A stretch of DNA of 64,000 nucleotides from Pegea sp. RAD2-039 (GCA_034620365.1 JAQGEQ010000365.1:62001-126000), one strand, 5' to 3'. Numbered from the stretch's first letter, positions 1 through 14,101 are shown. Numbers and translations: made by a program. The notes: generated by a model from the letters alone, not told the origin.

Positions 1-662
1 GTTTTTAAAATTAAAATCTAATTGATTGGATTTATTTGATATTTTTATAGAAAAAAATATTCAATTTTAATCTAATTAAGCGACAAAATGTATTTAGAGA
101 TTTAAAAAAACTGTCAAACTCAAAAAGCTTCTATAAAAAGTTAGAAATAAAAGCTTGTTAAGAAAATTTAATTCTAAAAGTAGTTTAAGTAAAGCCACCA
201 TCAAACACAAAAGTTTATTATTTTCAATAATTTCTTTTTTTTAGATTATCTTCGTTATTTGAATGAAGAAATATAAACATAAAAATAAACAATTCAAACG
301 AAATTGAAGGGTTGGTATAAACAAACATTTCATATCATTTCATATTTTGTTAAATTTAATTTGAAAATATTAAACTTCAAAAGTGACTTGTAAATATCTC
401 GATGTGTTTTCGAAAAAACATATTTTTTGGTCGCAAATTACATTCATATAAACAAATATCTTTACGTAATTAGATTTTTTCAATTGGAAACACTTGTTGA
501 GTTCAATATCAAAACTTGTAATAAAAGCTACAAGTTAAAAACTCTTCCAATAAACAAACTCTACGATTCGATTTTCTTCAAATATTATTTAATTACTTTT
601 TTCAGTTCAAATCAAATTTACAACTTAAAAACTTGTTTATCAAAATATCAATAAAAACTTAC
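1..662. other. Intronic AT-rich sequence at left edge
   Basis: This stretch follows the donor site of the C2A exon on the minus strand and should be the intron leading to the C2B exons. I see no exon-like, GC-richer or repetitive segment in it. The plus-strand open frame at 427-654 starts on a non-ATG codon and has no recognisable content. Confidence 0.5.
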
Positions 663-3600
663 AGATCCTTGTGATTCAGTTAGATTGACAGAATGAAAAT
701 TCTCTTCATTAATTTGGAGGTCTTTAAGAGGTAAGAAAACATCTCCGATTGGATCATTACGACTGAAGCGATCAAAATCATAAACTTGAAGAGAAAGTAT
801 TCGGTTTTTGATCTTCTCGATCGACAAACCTGTAAGTAGACATCAATCTTCAAAACTATTTGTTTCTATCGACACAGAAAATAACAATTTGAAATCACTG
901 AACGATTTTTATCAAAATGAAGAAACTTTCAGATATCATCAATTGAAGATTTTCATTTATTTTGATTTTTTAAAGTTTATTTACCAATTTTAAAAGTTAT
1001 TTTGATGACCTTTATTTACAGACAGACTGACCGTTGAGGTTTTCAAGCAACTTTTCTTGATTTTCACCTCAATTAATAATTTATAAAACTTTTAATACTG
1101 TCAAAGTTTTACAGAAAAACAACCGAGTATTACAATAATGTTTTTGTAGCAACTATTAAAGTTTCAAGTTTTTACGATTGATGACATCTTAGATAATATA
1201 AATTTGAAAAAGTTTTTTTCGAATTTTTCCTTGAGAGAGTTTTTGTCAAAAATATATTTATTTCGAAAAGTTTTGAAAAAGACGAATTGTTGAGAAATTA
1301 AAAGAATTTAGTTTTTAAAACTTCAAAAAAATTACTGAAAATAAAGATGAGAAAAATCTAAAATCCTTAAAAGTAAAAGTCCATTTTAGTCACTAAATAA
1401 ACTTGCCTTGAAACATGAATTGTTCATTCCAATGAGGGTTCAGTGTTCTCCGTTTCACTTTAGTTTCTAGTTTACGTTTTCGATCAGGCAGAAGACAACA
1501 TTTTACAAAAGGGTCTGTCAAACCAAACAGATCCATTACTGGAAGGTCAGTTGCCTGTCGAAGTAAGATCTTTTGATAATGAAGATCTTACAGAGATGTT
1601 GTTTGCTTTTAGAAGAGATTTAAACTTCTTAGATGAAAGAAAGAATTTCACGATTTGAAAATTTAATCTTCTTAAAAAAAGACTTTTTCAGATTAAAGAT
1701 AATTTGAGTTTTTAAATAGAAATTTTGAAGATTAAGAAGAGTTGAATTGAAGTGAATATTTCTAATAAATCACTTCAAAGTTGTCTAAAATCGATGCAAT
1801 TCACTATAAAAGCAAACAAGAGATGTTTGAATACAAGAGGTTTGTTGACATTTAAGTCGGATTCCATCATTAAAAGTAAATTGAATCAATATTCGAAACT
1901 CGAAGACTTACACGAATCACTTTGACAGCAAACGAGTTATCCGACGAATCATAGTGAGTTGTGAATTCCAAATTACCGAATTTGGGTTTCTCGACGGGCT
2001 TTTGTTGGTTGGAATTCTGTTTGAAAAAAAAACAACAATAAAAACCACAAATATAAAATCGGATTTAATTTACTTCAAACCACAATTCAAATGGAAATTT
2101 AAGAGCATTAGAAGAACCATCTGAATGAGGAGATGCTTTTGTGGGTCGAGATTGAGAAGTAAAAGATAATCCTCCAACTGTATCCGCTCGAGTCTTCAGA
2201 AGTCTTTGTTGATGACGTGTCGTCATTAGTGATGAAGATGACGTAGTGGTGTGAAGGTCACTAGTTGTTGATTGCGCTCGATATCTTCCCATTCTTCGTC
2301 GTTGTTCACTGAAGTGATTGCTGAAATTTGTCAACAAATTCGTTGCCATGGTGACAATTTATCGCGAAAATTTATTTGATTTTCTGAAAGTTGTTTGAAA
2401 TCAAAAAAGAAATAAATTTTTGTAAACTTCAAATAAAAAACAAAATCTTTTCAAATAATATCTTTAAAAAACAAAATCTTTTCGCTCAAACTAACTCTCT
2501 GTAAGTCGCCAAAAGTGGCTTAAGAATTTATAAGTCCCAGTCTTCTTATAAACTGAAGCCAGTTGGAAATAAAACCAGAATTGGCGTGATTTATAATTAA
2601 TTTATCACAAATCCTTTTTATTGAATTAATGATATTGTAAACATTGATTTGAATTGGAACTTGAAACGACAATCTAGTTGTAATTAGACGTTTCTTATCT
2701 AATCGATATTTACTCTAAAAGTTTGTTTACATTTTTCTATCTTAAGTTTTAAAAAGCAGGATTTGAAAAAGGAGTATTTCGTCATCGAACATTTTGTTAA
2801 AAAGAGAATTTTTTCGAATGAAGCAAATTATTTTAATGAATTACTTAACAAGCGATGACTTTATTGAATATTGAAGTTATCAAAGATTTGATCTTAAACA
2901 ACTTACAAAAGAATATTATTACCTGAATTTAAAAATCAATATTCCAAATATTGAGAAATGAAATTGATATTATCAAATCTAACATATTTTCTTCAATATA
3001 TCTTAATAGCTTGTTCACTTTTGATTAACATTTAATTTCTTTTTGTTTTTTTTTGTTTTGGAAAATTAATTATTCTTGCAACAGAGAAAACCGGATATTT
3101 GGTAAGACAGGCTTGTTAGGTTTTAGTTCAGATTTACTTGAAAAATAAAAGTTATTTTTAGAAGTGAACTGCGTGAAAAATTAGAGTTTCAAATATTTCC
3201 ATTATTATCAAGAAATGATGGAAACAAACTGATAATAAAAGCCATAAAATTGTTTGCTGTTTCTCATTCTATTCCTATTCCTCTATTGTTAAAGAAAATC
3301 AATTTTATGGCATTACTGGTGAAGAGCTTCTTGAATTTTAATGTAGTTAACACAGCAACATTCAAAATATCAAAATATCTGCTTGTAACGACAAAATATT
3401 TCTAAACGAATTGAACTATAAGATTTGAAATTAAAACTTCTTTCAAACCTTTCATGAGCTTCGTTTTCTTCATTTAATTCACAGTCATTTGAGAAGAAAA
3501 CTTTGGCAAAGTTTAGTGTTTTTTGATGGTTAGGAACCATTTCCTTATTTCCTGAAGCTCCATTGAAATTCTCTGTATTTTCTTCCTATAAAAAAATCAT

Positions 3601-4554
3601 AAAAAATAAACTCAATAAAAAGTCTACAAATTATTGGATTAGATTTCTAATTACAAATGTTGAAAACATGGAATTAACACTTCATACTAAAAGAACTAGC
3701 CGTGAACTTTATGCTACTGAAACCAACATGACTTATTTGTCTTTAAACTGTTTTGGCATATTTTAAAACAATTTTAATTTTTAAAAGGCGTCAAACATTT
3801 ATTAAAAAATTCAAAATTTGTTTCTTATATTAAGAAATATTTTGATGAACTGCAAACAAACGTATAAAATTGTAAAAGTAGATGAAGATAATCTCAGTTA
3901 TTTTGTGATTATTTAATAAATGACTTTGAAAAATGTTTTACAAAAATCTTCATTTAATTGAAACAACTTTGAAGCTTATCAACAAAATTAAAAAGTTGTA
4001 AAAACAACTAAAAGTAGAACATAAACAAATAACTTTTTGTTTACAAATACAAGATGACGTCATCAAGACTTTTGTGTTTTCAGCCAAATAGCAAAAGAAG
4101 TTATAATCAACCTTATCAAAACAAAATACAACATCTATGCATATTTGATGTATTTTACTAACTTACAGTCGGAGCTAAAATAAAGTTATTGATTTTCAGT
4201 GCTATTGTTGTAGTTATAGAAATAGTTTCAACGTAGTGATACTATTTTCATCAAATTATATTCGCTTGTTGCAAATTCATTACCTTTTAAATCTCAAATG
4301 AAAAAATTTGGCCATCAGTTGAATTAAAACAACTTTCTCATCAAATTATGGATTTTTGTCAGCTTATAAAGTCATTACAAAACTTGTAGCAAAAAAGTAA
4401 AAGTCAAAAAATTAACAAATACAACTCCAAAGTAAGAAATCTATTTTGAAGAAGTTAACAACTCTGAACGATTCTTGTGTAATTAGTAGAAACTGACCTC
4501 TGGGTCTTCCCATCCAAGTAAACGATTGAAATAAGAGACTACTACAGCCAGCAT
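663..4554 (-). CDS. SYT7: Synaptotagmin-7-like protein, N-terminal region and C2A domain (3' part beyond left edge)
   Basis: Calcium sensor of membrane fusion. Proposed exons: 4498-4554, 3449-3585, 2074-2320, 1912-2016, 1407-1554, 663-829; 861 nt, all phases agree. The last three exons encode a complete C2A domain: KFGNLEF start, then [22 protein letters not shown]-type segment ([12 protein letters not shown]) and [14 protein letters not shown]. The Asp residues of both calcium-binding loops are kept, and the RFSRNDPIG and NPHWNE wording is closest to synaptotagmin 7. C2B should follow but lies left of base 1. The first two exons are less certain: the short hydrophobic start MLAVVVSYF is weak for a membrane anchor. 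A second possible start is the ATG at 2349 in a good Kozak context, which would replace the first two exons and give an N-terminus without a membrane segment. The intron between 1407 and 829 appears to use a GC donor. Confidence 0.8.
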
Positions 4555-5695
4555 TAAAGGTCTTGCTTACTAATTTTCATTGATAAACTTCAGTAGTTTC
4601 AAAAAGAAGATCTTGAAGATGTTGTTGTCATCAACCAATATTTATCGATTACTTATTGCATGGAAACTTGCTAACGGTACAATGTCTTTTTGTATTAAAA
4701 TCAAGTTAACTACTGCGAAAGAATCATATTAAATTTGAAACAACATATTTGAAGCTGAAGAAAATTATTAAATACTTTTTAAAAACTAACTGAATAATAG
4801 ATTTTAACATTTTGTTTTCCATTAAAAGTTATATTAGTAAATAGTTTGAAGTTATTTAAGATTTGTAGCTTTTAGAGAAGCCATTTTAAGATACTTTATC
4901 AAATAAATCTTAGTGATAAATCTTTCAAAGTTTTATTTCTTTTCTAATATTGCTTAAACTTGACTTTGAAGTGAATATCGTTGACGAGAAAACATTGTTT
5001 TGAATTATTGATAACTTATTCTAATTTAACTTCCATTCAAACTTTTGCCACAAATTAAATTCTCAAAATTACAAATCGATTCTGAATCTTCCATTGATAA
5101 TTAATCGAGTCGTCGTCGTCATGGAAATAACAATTTCGTGACTTTTAAAGACTACTAAAGCAAACTAAATCTGTCTGTTCATTCGAAAAGTACTTCACTT
5201 GCTTAAATATTCAAACTATGAGATAAAGCCTTCTTCATCGCTTCTTTCGTCGTCATCGACGTTTCGCTTCAGTGATTTTTCAACGCCATTATCTAGTTGT
5301 ATCGATTCCACGAATTTCGAGTAAGATCTAAGTTATCTAGTTTGTTTGTTTTTATTCTTGTTATTATTTGATTATAAAAATGTTAATTTCAACAAATCGA
5401 CGATTTATTTGAATATCGAAGAAAAACTTTTTAATCGAAATTTTCGATTTCGATTTTTTCGAACTTTTTAAATATTTCTTTTCAATCAATTCGAATTTTT
5501 TAGAGATTTTTTAGAGAATTTTTTATTAGATTATCAAATTTATAAAAAGTTTGTAAATAAATAAATCGCGACTAATTATAGTTTGAATAAACTAAACGAT
5601 TTTTCACTTGATGATGATTTCAAATTATAGATGCAACATTAATAATCCTTCGATTTATAAACATCAAATTTCATCAAATAGTTGAAGAATATAAA

Positions 5696-5790
5696 AACAA
5701 ACTGATTTTTAAACAAACTGATTTTTAAACAAACTGACTTTTAAACAAACTGATTTTTAAACAAACTGACTTTTAAACAAATTGATTTCT
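5696..5790. repeat. 16-bp tandem repeat
   Basis: About six head-to-tail copies of ACAAACTGATTTTTAA, with a T/C variant (ACTT for ATTT) in alternate copies. Intergenic, no open frame of interest. Confidence 0.85.
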
Positions 5791-8700
5791 AATTATTGTA
5801 AACAGAAGTTGTCACTTTTAACAAAACTGAATTCTTCAAAATTAAAATATTTTAATTGAATCACGATTTGAAGTATTAATCGTTAAAAGCTTTTTGACCA
5901 AAACTCGTTTTGTGTTGAAAAATCAAATTATAAAAACTACTGAAGATGTTTCACTAAACAGAAATCTCTTCAAGATTACAAATATCAGATGAATAAATAA
6001 GTGAAAAGCATTTATATACAGATTTTGAATCCTTTCAAAACTACCTTCATTAATATTAAAATCTTTAAAACATTTGTTTTTATCAACTTGTTTCAATGAA
6101 ACTTATTTTCAGATTATATTTTTAGATCCGTTCATTTGCGTGAACTTTTTACAACTTTTTGTTAAATTGAAAGCCATAAAAGTACTTTAGTGTCACAATT
6201 TAAGTCAATTTGGGTCATTCAAATAAATCACTGTGAGATTGAAAAAATTTTTTTATATTTTTGGTGATTCAAATTGATGGAAAGTTAATGAATTTGTTTC
6301 GACATTTGTTTGCTATTTAAAATATCAATTGAATTCAAATTTTTCGATTTTCAAAACAACATTTTCAAAGCTGAAAACTTCACAGAAATTTGAATTCAGT
6401 TTTCGAACTTTATTTTTATGTTTTTAATTTCAACATATGATGTTTTGATCTTTGATAATTACACAAGTATCTCTAGTAGTTTGAAAATCAAAATACTTTT
6501 TGAAGTAAATAAAAATTTCTATAAAATAATTTTAACAAAAATAAGTTTGTTGAAAAAATTTTATTTTTTTTACAGAATAACTTTTTGGTGTCTAAAGATA
6601 TAATAGAATTCATATTCACTGTCGCTTTATGAATTCTGCTATAAAATATTTATTACTCTGAATTGATAATACAGTCGAAAAACAAGTTTAAAAACAAGAC
6701 TTTTTTCAATTAATCATTTTTTAGAAGAAATAAAATAAATTTGGAAATATTTTATTCGAAACTTTTTAAGTTAATTTGAAGCAGTTGGTAGACATTTGAA
6801 AGAAAAACAAAACTTAGTTCTTTAGAAATGAAGTTAACTTCATCTTCAATCAACTAATGAAGTCTTTATAGATTTTCTAATCAACTTTTTCAAAGATTAA
6901 AAACGTTGGCGATGGATCTGATAGAAGATTTGATGAAAAGGATGTAATTTTATCTCCATTTTGAGGTTTTATTTCAAATCAAAAAATTGAATTTTCAATA
7001 AAATCAAAAATAGAAAATATATCAGTCTTGAAAATAACAACATTTAGTTTCTAAGTCATCAACATTTTATCATAATTTTTAAAGACTACAAAAAACTATC
7101 ACAGAAATTTACAAAAAGATTTTCATCAAATAATTTATTGTAATTAGAAAGTTTAAAGTTTAACTTTTGAATATTATTCTTAATTTTTTATTTCGCTAAA
7201 AGTATCAGATAGTTTGAAACTAATCGACTGAAAGAAAAAAGGATATCAAACTTATATTAGTAAACTGTTTGAGTGATTTCTACAAATCAAAGTGAAGATC
7301 AAATTTGATTTTAAGCAACTTCTGGATAACAACTTCTGGATTTTACTAAACAAGAAATTCAAATTACATCTTTCAAGTTTTATCAATTTATTCTTTAATA
7401 AGGTCAGTTACATTTGTTTGCAGTCATAAATTGAATTTTAGAATAGATAAAAAAGGAAATATGTTTCTTAATTGTTGTCACGTACAAATAGTTTATTAGT
7501 TTTCAAACTACTTAATTAGCTAAATATTGGATTATTAAGTTATTTACTCTAAAAAATTAACAAAAAAATTTAATATTTAAAAATCGATAGAAAAAAATAC
7601 TTTGAAGAAAAATAATTCTAAAAATATTTGATAAAAATCATGAAAAAGTAAATTGCTTGATTAGTTGATAAATAGAAAATACAACAAGATCTGATAAGAT
7701 GAGAAATACTTTAACTTTTTACTTGTTTCATATCAACTATGATGTTAATAACATATTGAACCTTCAAACAAAAGACATGTTCTTTCAATTCTTTAGTTTA
7801 TTCAATTTGATCTACTTTTTCTATTGATACTGTCTACTTATTCTAATATATCTTTTTTGAAAATAAAACTTCATTTACTAAAAAGTTCTTTTCAATAAAC
7901 TGCTAATTTATTTGTTAAATAATTTTTATTTATTTGTAATAATATTATAAAAATATTTCATCTTTTTATAGCTTTACTCCAAGTAGTAAATCATATTTGC
8001 TTTAAATTGAAATATTTTTATTTTAACATAAAAAATAGTCGACTAACTTATTAAACTTTCACAAATTTTTAAATTTCAAAATCTTTAATTGCAATTTTAT
8101 TGGAGATTTTATCAAATTTTTAGAAACTTGACTCTGAGCCATTTATATATTTCTAAATTTACTTTTTATTTATTTAATAGAAGTTTTTTTTTATAGTAAT
8201 TTGGAAGAAGGTGACATTAATAGAATAAAACATTTCAATTTTAAATTGTTGGATTTATTTACTACTTTTTAAAATTACAAAAAGTGAAATGTACTTTTTT
8301 CAATCTTTCTTTTTAGCCACTTTTTAAAGTTTATAGAAAAAAATTAAAGTTAAATAAATGAGATTTTCGACTTTGAAATCATTTAATTGAAATTCAGTTT
8401 TTGATTCAATCAATTTTATCTAATCTAGACTTAAAATAAAACTTTTTTCATTAATAATTAATCAGGTTTGTCTGATGCTATTTTATAGAATATTATAATG
8501 AAAAAAACTTAACTTTTTAAGTGTTTAAATTTCTTGTAAATTGGAATAACATTTAATGAAATAAAAAATCAGAAAACTTATAAAGATATTTTATCAACAA
8601 AAGTAAGTGAAAGCGTTTTTCATATCTAGAACAGAATTAACAGACTTTGTAGTATTAAGGTTATTAGTAAAAGTGTTTTTGATATAAATAAATTAGCTTT

Positions 8701-9796
8701 TGATAAACAAACTAGAAAAAAAGCAAATTAGAAAGCTAAGAACAGAAAACTGTAAATACTAATTAATAATTAATTGAAGTTAATAGAATAGTTTTGTTGT
8801 TGATAAAAAGTGTTTTAAAACTTTAATAATTTTACAAAAAAGCCAATTTGATTGAAAAAATTGAATTTTCATAAACCTTAAAAATGTTTAAAACATTCAA
8901 CCTTAAAATAATTTGGAATTTAATTCAAAATTAAGAAAGAAAAATTTGTTTAAAAGCCATTTTAGATTCAAATCCATTCAGACTAGACAAAGTTTAAAAA
9001 TAAATTAAATATAAATTAGAAGAGATAAAAAGTTGTTAAAAGAAAAATGAAATTAAAACTTTTGAAACGAAAAAGCTTGTAGTTTACAAATTACACATTT
9101 TAAAGGGTTTTCACTTTGTTTGTAGACACAAAAAATCCCTCATGAGCTAATCAAAAGTTTCAGGTTTGAAGATAGTCGTATCTTACAATACTTTCCTTTT
9201 TTACTTTCTTGAAAATCAAATGTAATAAAAACATGTTTCAACATAAACCTAGATACTACGATCTACTTTTATAATGTTATTACAAAACATTAACTAGAAG
9301 TTCGTCGGCAAATGTAACCTTTCTAATTCTTCTTACTTCAGCCAAGTACAGATAAAAGTTTTGAAAAAAACATTTTGGAATTATTTGTTACAACTCGCTG
9401 CCTATAATGAAGATTAATCATAAGAAAACACCAATGAAGTCACGTATTTAAAGTCTAACAACTAAAAATAGAGGCGAGAAAATTTAACTTTCTCAATTGT
9501 CTTTTGTAGTTGACTTTCATTTATATTTTTTTCAATAAATTTCTTTAAGTTCATATTTCTAAAAATAGAATCTCAATTTCAAAGATAACTTTTGTAAAAA
9601 TTACTTTTGTCAAAAATTACCAAAAATTCTTGAAAACTTTTAAGTTTATGTTCTTATTAAAAATTAAAATTAAATTAAAGAATAAAATAGTTTAAAAAAA
9701 ACAACTTGATAATGATTTTGAGACTTTAAACAGCTTACTTCAGATAATTTGTCAACTCTTTTGCTTTAAAAGCTTTCAAAGTGAACGATTTTGTAA

Positions 9797-9865
9797 ATGT
9801 GTCTTGAATCTTAAATGTGTCTTGAATCTTAAATGTGTCTTGAATCTTAAATGTGTCTTGAATCA
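9797..9865. repeat. 18-bp tandem repeat
   Basis: Four near-perfect copies of AATGTGTCTTGAATCTTA. The copies are almost identical, which suggests recent expansion. Intergenic. Confidence 0.85.
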
Positions 9866-10710
9866 TCCTCTAAATAATAAGGAAGGACTTTTTCTTATTT
9901 TATGGATTTAAAAATCTTTCAGTTTAAATTAAAACTGATTCAGAAACCGTTTAAAATATTTAAATTCGATTTTAATATTTAAATTCAAACAGATAACTTG
10001 TCAACACTTAAAGCTGAATTTCATTAAAATAATTCTAAAATTATATTTCTGTTTTCAAATCTTTTAAAAGTTATAATTTTAAAAATGTTTTTTTTAATTA
10101 AATTAAAATTGATGTTTCTCTGCTAACATTAAAAAAAGCAAAAAAATATGTTGTAAGATAATAAATTAAGAGATAGAAGTTACATAAGGTTATTACACAT
10201 CTGTTATTTGTAAAGATTCAAATGTTAACAGGTTACTAATTTGATTAGTTGAATCTATCAACAAATAAGACGAAATGTTAGCAGATAATTTGAAGAAAAG
10301 TTGTTTCTGTCGTTTAATTTAAACAAATATTTCATCAACAACTTTTCAAGACACTTTTTGAAATAAACTTAATCTTTACAAACAACAATATTCAACAAAA
10401 TAACAAACAACAGGATAAGGTGATGATAGATCTTAAGATGTAAGCTTTTAGACTGACTAAAAGGAAGGTTAAGGTTTGATAAGAAATCAGATAGTGGATT
10501 AAAAGATCAAACTTCGAATGAGCTGAAATATGAAAAGAAGTCTGAAGTTCGTTGTTTTGTTTTGTGAATTGGAACTGTTGCTTCAACTTTTCGAGTTTTA
10601 CTTTAGAAACTAAAGAAGTTTATTATTTGTTACAATTAAAAATTCAACTTTATTGGAATCTGATATTATTATTCTGTTATTTGGAATATTCATTAAGTTT
10701 TTAAATACAA

Positions 10711-10797
10711 TTATCACTTTTACAACTACTACTTTTACAACTACTACTTTTACAACTACTACTTTTACAACTACTACTTTTACAACTACTACTTTTT
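10711..10797. repeat. 15-bp tandem repeat
   Basis: Five to six copies of ACTTTTACAACTACT. The period is a multiple of three, so the minus strand shows an artefactual open frame of Val-Val-Val-Lys-Val units. Confidence 0.85.
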
Positions 10798-10996
10798 CAT
10801 ATCTTTCTTGAAATCTTTTAAAAGCATTTTTGAATTTCATTTGGATTTTATTGAAAGATTCACTACATCACATATGGCTCGTTTGAGTGTAACAGATCGT
10901 GTTGGCATAAATTTAAATGTTTTTCAGCAAATCTTCTGCAAACATTTAGCAAATTTTAATTTCATCAAATTAAATTTCTAATTTTAGTCTTTGAGT

Positions 10997-11110
10997 AAAA
11001 AAAAAAGTATTTAATTTATCGATACAATTTATAAATTTATTATCATTAATATTTAAATAATAGAATATAAATTATCAGAGAAACGTTTGTAATAATTATA
11101 ATTAATTATA
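10997..11110. repeat. Dispersed AT-rich repeat, copy 1
   Basis: About 105-110 bp that recurs at 15887-15993 in the same orientation with only a few differences. The shared core runs from AAAGTATTTAATTTATCG through TATCATTAATATTTAAATAA to TAATTATAATTAATTAT. It has the size and composition of a small MITE-like or SINE-fragment repeat, but I could not recognise inverted ends. Confidence 0.7.
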
Positions 11111-11421
11111 TATATGAAGGTAGTTTGTGAAATCAACAAGTAATTATCTAAAAGATGTTTCTAAGATGACAGCTGATATTAAACGTCATAAAGTGAAGAG
11201 AAATGTAAATCTATAAATATTTGTTAATTAAACATCATCTGCACAACGATAAAAAGTACATTTGAAAATGTAAAGTTTTCTGAAAGAAATTTTATCGGGT
11301 TTTGAAGCTGTTTTTTATTATTTTTATTATTTTACAGAAAAATTTGAATTTTTTGTAGTTTATTTGTTGATTGATATTAAAATGCCAACTTTGTATGGAT
11401 AGTTTAACTAATTTACTTATA

Positions 11422-14101
11422 ATGGGAGCTTATATTTCACAAATGAAATCGGTGTTAACCGAACATCATACTGTTTCAAGTTATGATAAAGCAAGATTGA
11501 TAAAGTTTTTGAAATTTAGTGATAAACAAAATATCGTTGAAGATTGCTTAAAACTTTTTTCACGAAAATATTCTGGATCATTTTCACAATGGGTTTTATT
11601 AGAAGAAGCTATCAAGATCTTGCAAGAAAAAGGTAATTTTTGTGAAGTTATCAGATTTGCAGCAAAACAAATAGAATTGATAAACGATCAGAAAAGTGTT
11701 CCTCAAAAAAATGTGAAAAATCAGTTGGATAAAAGAAAGATTCTTCTGTCAAAATCATTTCTGGTTTTATCACAGTAAGAAGTATTTCTTTTTATTTACT
11801 TCAAACTGTTAATGATTCAAATTTGAATCCAAATAAACTTTTATAAATCTATTAAAAGAGACTTTTATCAACAAATTCAAGATGTTTGCTTCATTATTTG
11901 ATCCTCATCTTTTCACTGAATCAACTTTTTTCAACTTTTTTCTTTTTCAGAGCAAACTTCTGTATCTCTGAATACAAGAAGTGTCTCTACTATTCAGAAA
12001 AATCTTTAAAATGTCTTCAAGATCATCAAGAAAACCCTGAAGCGATCTCGATCACGGGGTTCACGACGCTTTGGCGCGGTATGGGACTATTGGGACAAAG
12101 TGAACTTCGTAAAGCTTTAGGTGACTTCGAATTAAGTCTCGCGCAATCAGCTCGACATGGTGATTGGATGTTGCAGATTATGACGTCACTATCACTAGGA
12201 GAATTATATTTGATTCTGAGAGATAATGAAAAAGTGAAATTATTTATTTTAAAAAAAGATATTTTTAAAAACTCTTCAATTTTCAGGCTTTATTTTTTCC
12301 TTTAAAAGCTTTGGAAATTGCAAATGAGAAACAAGCAGATGATAATATCTTAAGTCTCTGTCAACTATCATTAGCAGAAGCTTATCGAAAAGTTGGAAAA
12401 AATTCTGAAGCTTTTACTCTATGTGAGGTAAAATTTCATTGATGAGATTTTCAAACTTTTAGAAGTCGCGCGTTTTTATTCCACAAATTCTTAATTTAAT
12501 CTTTTCTATAAAAATCAAAATTTGATTCTAATTAATCAAATAAGCAAATTTTTCAGGCCACTTTCGTAAAAAGCCAATTTAGAAAAGTTTGTAATTTGAA
12601 AGTTACTTTTGATTTATCACTTATGCCAGGTGTAACCAGGATTCTGTTTCAATCGACAACAACTAATGATAAAAGCTTTAAAAATACGTTAAAAGCTTTA
12701 GATTAATATTCAGAAGTTTAGAAGCATGAAAAAACGAATATGCGAAAATTAAATGCGAAAAATTCTCATTTAAAATGCTTTTATCAAAACCAAAAAGCTT
12801 CTAAAATTTATATACTTGAAATATTTATATCTTGATTTCTATTCAAAGGTAGTGGAAGTAGTACAAAAGTACAAAAAGTTGTTGAAATTGATAAAACTAA
12901 AAAGTAGTTCTGTTAAAGTAACATCAAAAGTAGAACTTCATTTTTATCAGCAAACAAATAACAAGAAATATTTTAGTGAACTGACTTCAACAATCTTAAT
13001 TAATTTGAAGGAATTATTCGCAGAGAGCTTTGGAAACAGCTATTGACAACGAAAACCGTCGAACCCAGGCATATGCGATGTTATGTTTTGCTGATATTCA
13101 CAGAATGAATCGAGATAGCAACAAAGCCCTTCCTCGATATGATTTAGCACAAAGTCTTATGATTGAAATCGAAGATAGATATGGACAAGTTCTTGTTTAT
13201 GTTGGAAGAGCTAAAGCTTTATCTAAGATCAAATCTTATGATAAGGTATTTTGTAAAAGTTTTATTTAAAGTTCAGTATTCGGATTGAAATTTTTTTAGG
13301 CGCTACAACAATTTGCTTGCAGTTTGGAGTTGTCGTTGTCGATTGAAAACAAAGTAAATCTACTTTTTTTTAACTTTAAAACTGATTTAGAGACATTTAA
13401 CTTTATGTTTACAACGAAACAAAAACAATTTTCATTTCTAAAAACCTCAGGGTAATTTTAGAAAGAAAATTTGGAAATAAAAAGTTTAAATTTCCTTTTA
13501 ATGAAAAAATTTAAGTGAAGCCAATTTAATGTCAAAAAACAAAATAACAAATTCAATTACTTTTTAACAAATCAAAGCAATCAACTAGATTTTCTTGATC
13601 GAAAAACAAACAAATTAACTTAATTTAGAGATAAAGAACAAAAAATAAATGATTTAATTAAAAATTAGTAAAAAAATAAATAGTTTTGAACAACAGTCTT
13701 CAACAAAAGTTCCGTTTCCGACAAATTGTTAATTTTCTAATTACAAATTGAATTGATTATTTTAGTGGATGTGCGTTCGTGTTTATGGAGAACTTGCTGT
13801 ACTACATCAACGTCTGACTCATATCGAGCAAGCTAAAGCAGCCACATTACGATATCATCAAATGTTAGATGATTTGTGTTTGTTTTGTGCAGTTTGTAGA
13901 CAACCATTTGGTGAAATTAGTACAAGAATTGAAACAATTCAAACTTGTTCACATTTTGTACATTTCAGGTAAAAATTTGAAGATATTTAAAGTTAATTTT
14001 CACAAAAAACTTTTTTCAGATGTCTTCCTTCATCTGTTAGAGATGACAACAGAATCTGTCAAATCTGTTTCAGTTCATCTCTTGTAACTGAAGATCATTA
14101 A
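11422..14101 (+). CDS. RAPSN: Rapsyn (43-kDa receptor-associated protein of the synapse), TPR plus RING-H2
   Basis: Clusters acetylcholine receptors under the postsynaptic membrane. Exons 11422-11774, 11951-12233, 12287-12427, 13024-13245, 13300-13353, 13766-13968, 14020-14101; 1338 nt, 445 aa, against 412 in vertebrates. The start is placed at MGAYIS, which has the Gly2 and Ser6 of an N-myristoylation signal as rapsyn requires; an in-frame ATG 27 bases upstream would hide that Gly. The TPR region holds the family block LCFADIHRMNRDSNKALPRYD. The C-terminus is a RING-H2 finger: C392-x2-C395, a TCSHFVH block (C412, H414, H417), HFRC and CQIC. All splice phases agree. AATAAA near 14514 may serve as poly(A) signal. 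The gene is tail to tail with CHP1. Confidence 0.93.

Larger units (their letters stand above)
4555..11421. other. AT-rich spacer between synaptotagmin and rapsyn
   Basis: About 6.9 kb with no convincing coding exon. The piece around 5100-5330 is richer in CpG (short TCG runs) and lies upstream of the minus-strand synaptotagmin gene, so it may hold its promoter or 5' UTR; that is inference. Three small minisatellites (near 5.7, 9.8 and 10.7 kb) and one copy of a dispersed AT-rich repeat (10997-11110) lie here. The rest is uniform AT-rich sequence. Confidence 0.5.

Noticed and set aside
2350..2460. Extension of the synaptotagmin exon upstream of the ATG at 2349
   Set aside because: An in-frame TAA lies just upstream, so the exon cannot code further in that direction; the upstream exons must join at the inner acceptor instead.
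10610..10840. Minus-strand frame with Val-Val-Val-Lys repeats
   Set aside because: It is the 15-bp tandem repeat read in frame, with no flanking protein-like sequence.
11395..11397. Upstream in-frame ATG as rapsyn start
   Set aside because: The next ATG at 11422 gives MGAYIS with the myristoylation signal required by the family; the upstream one would bury it.
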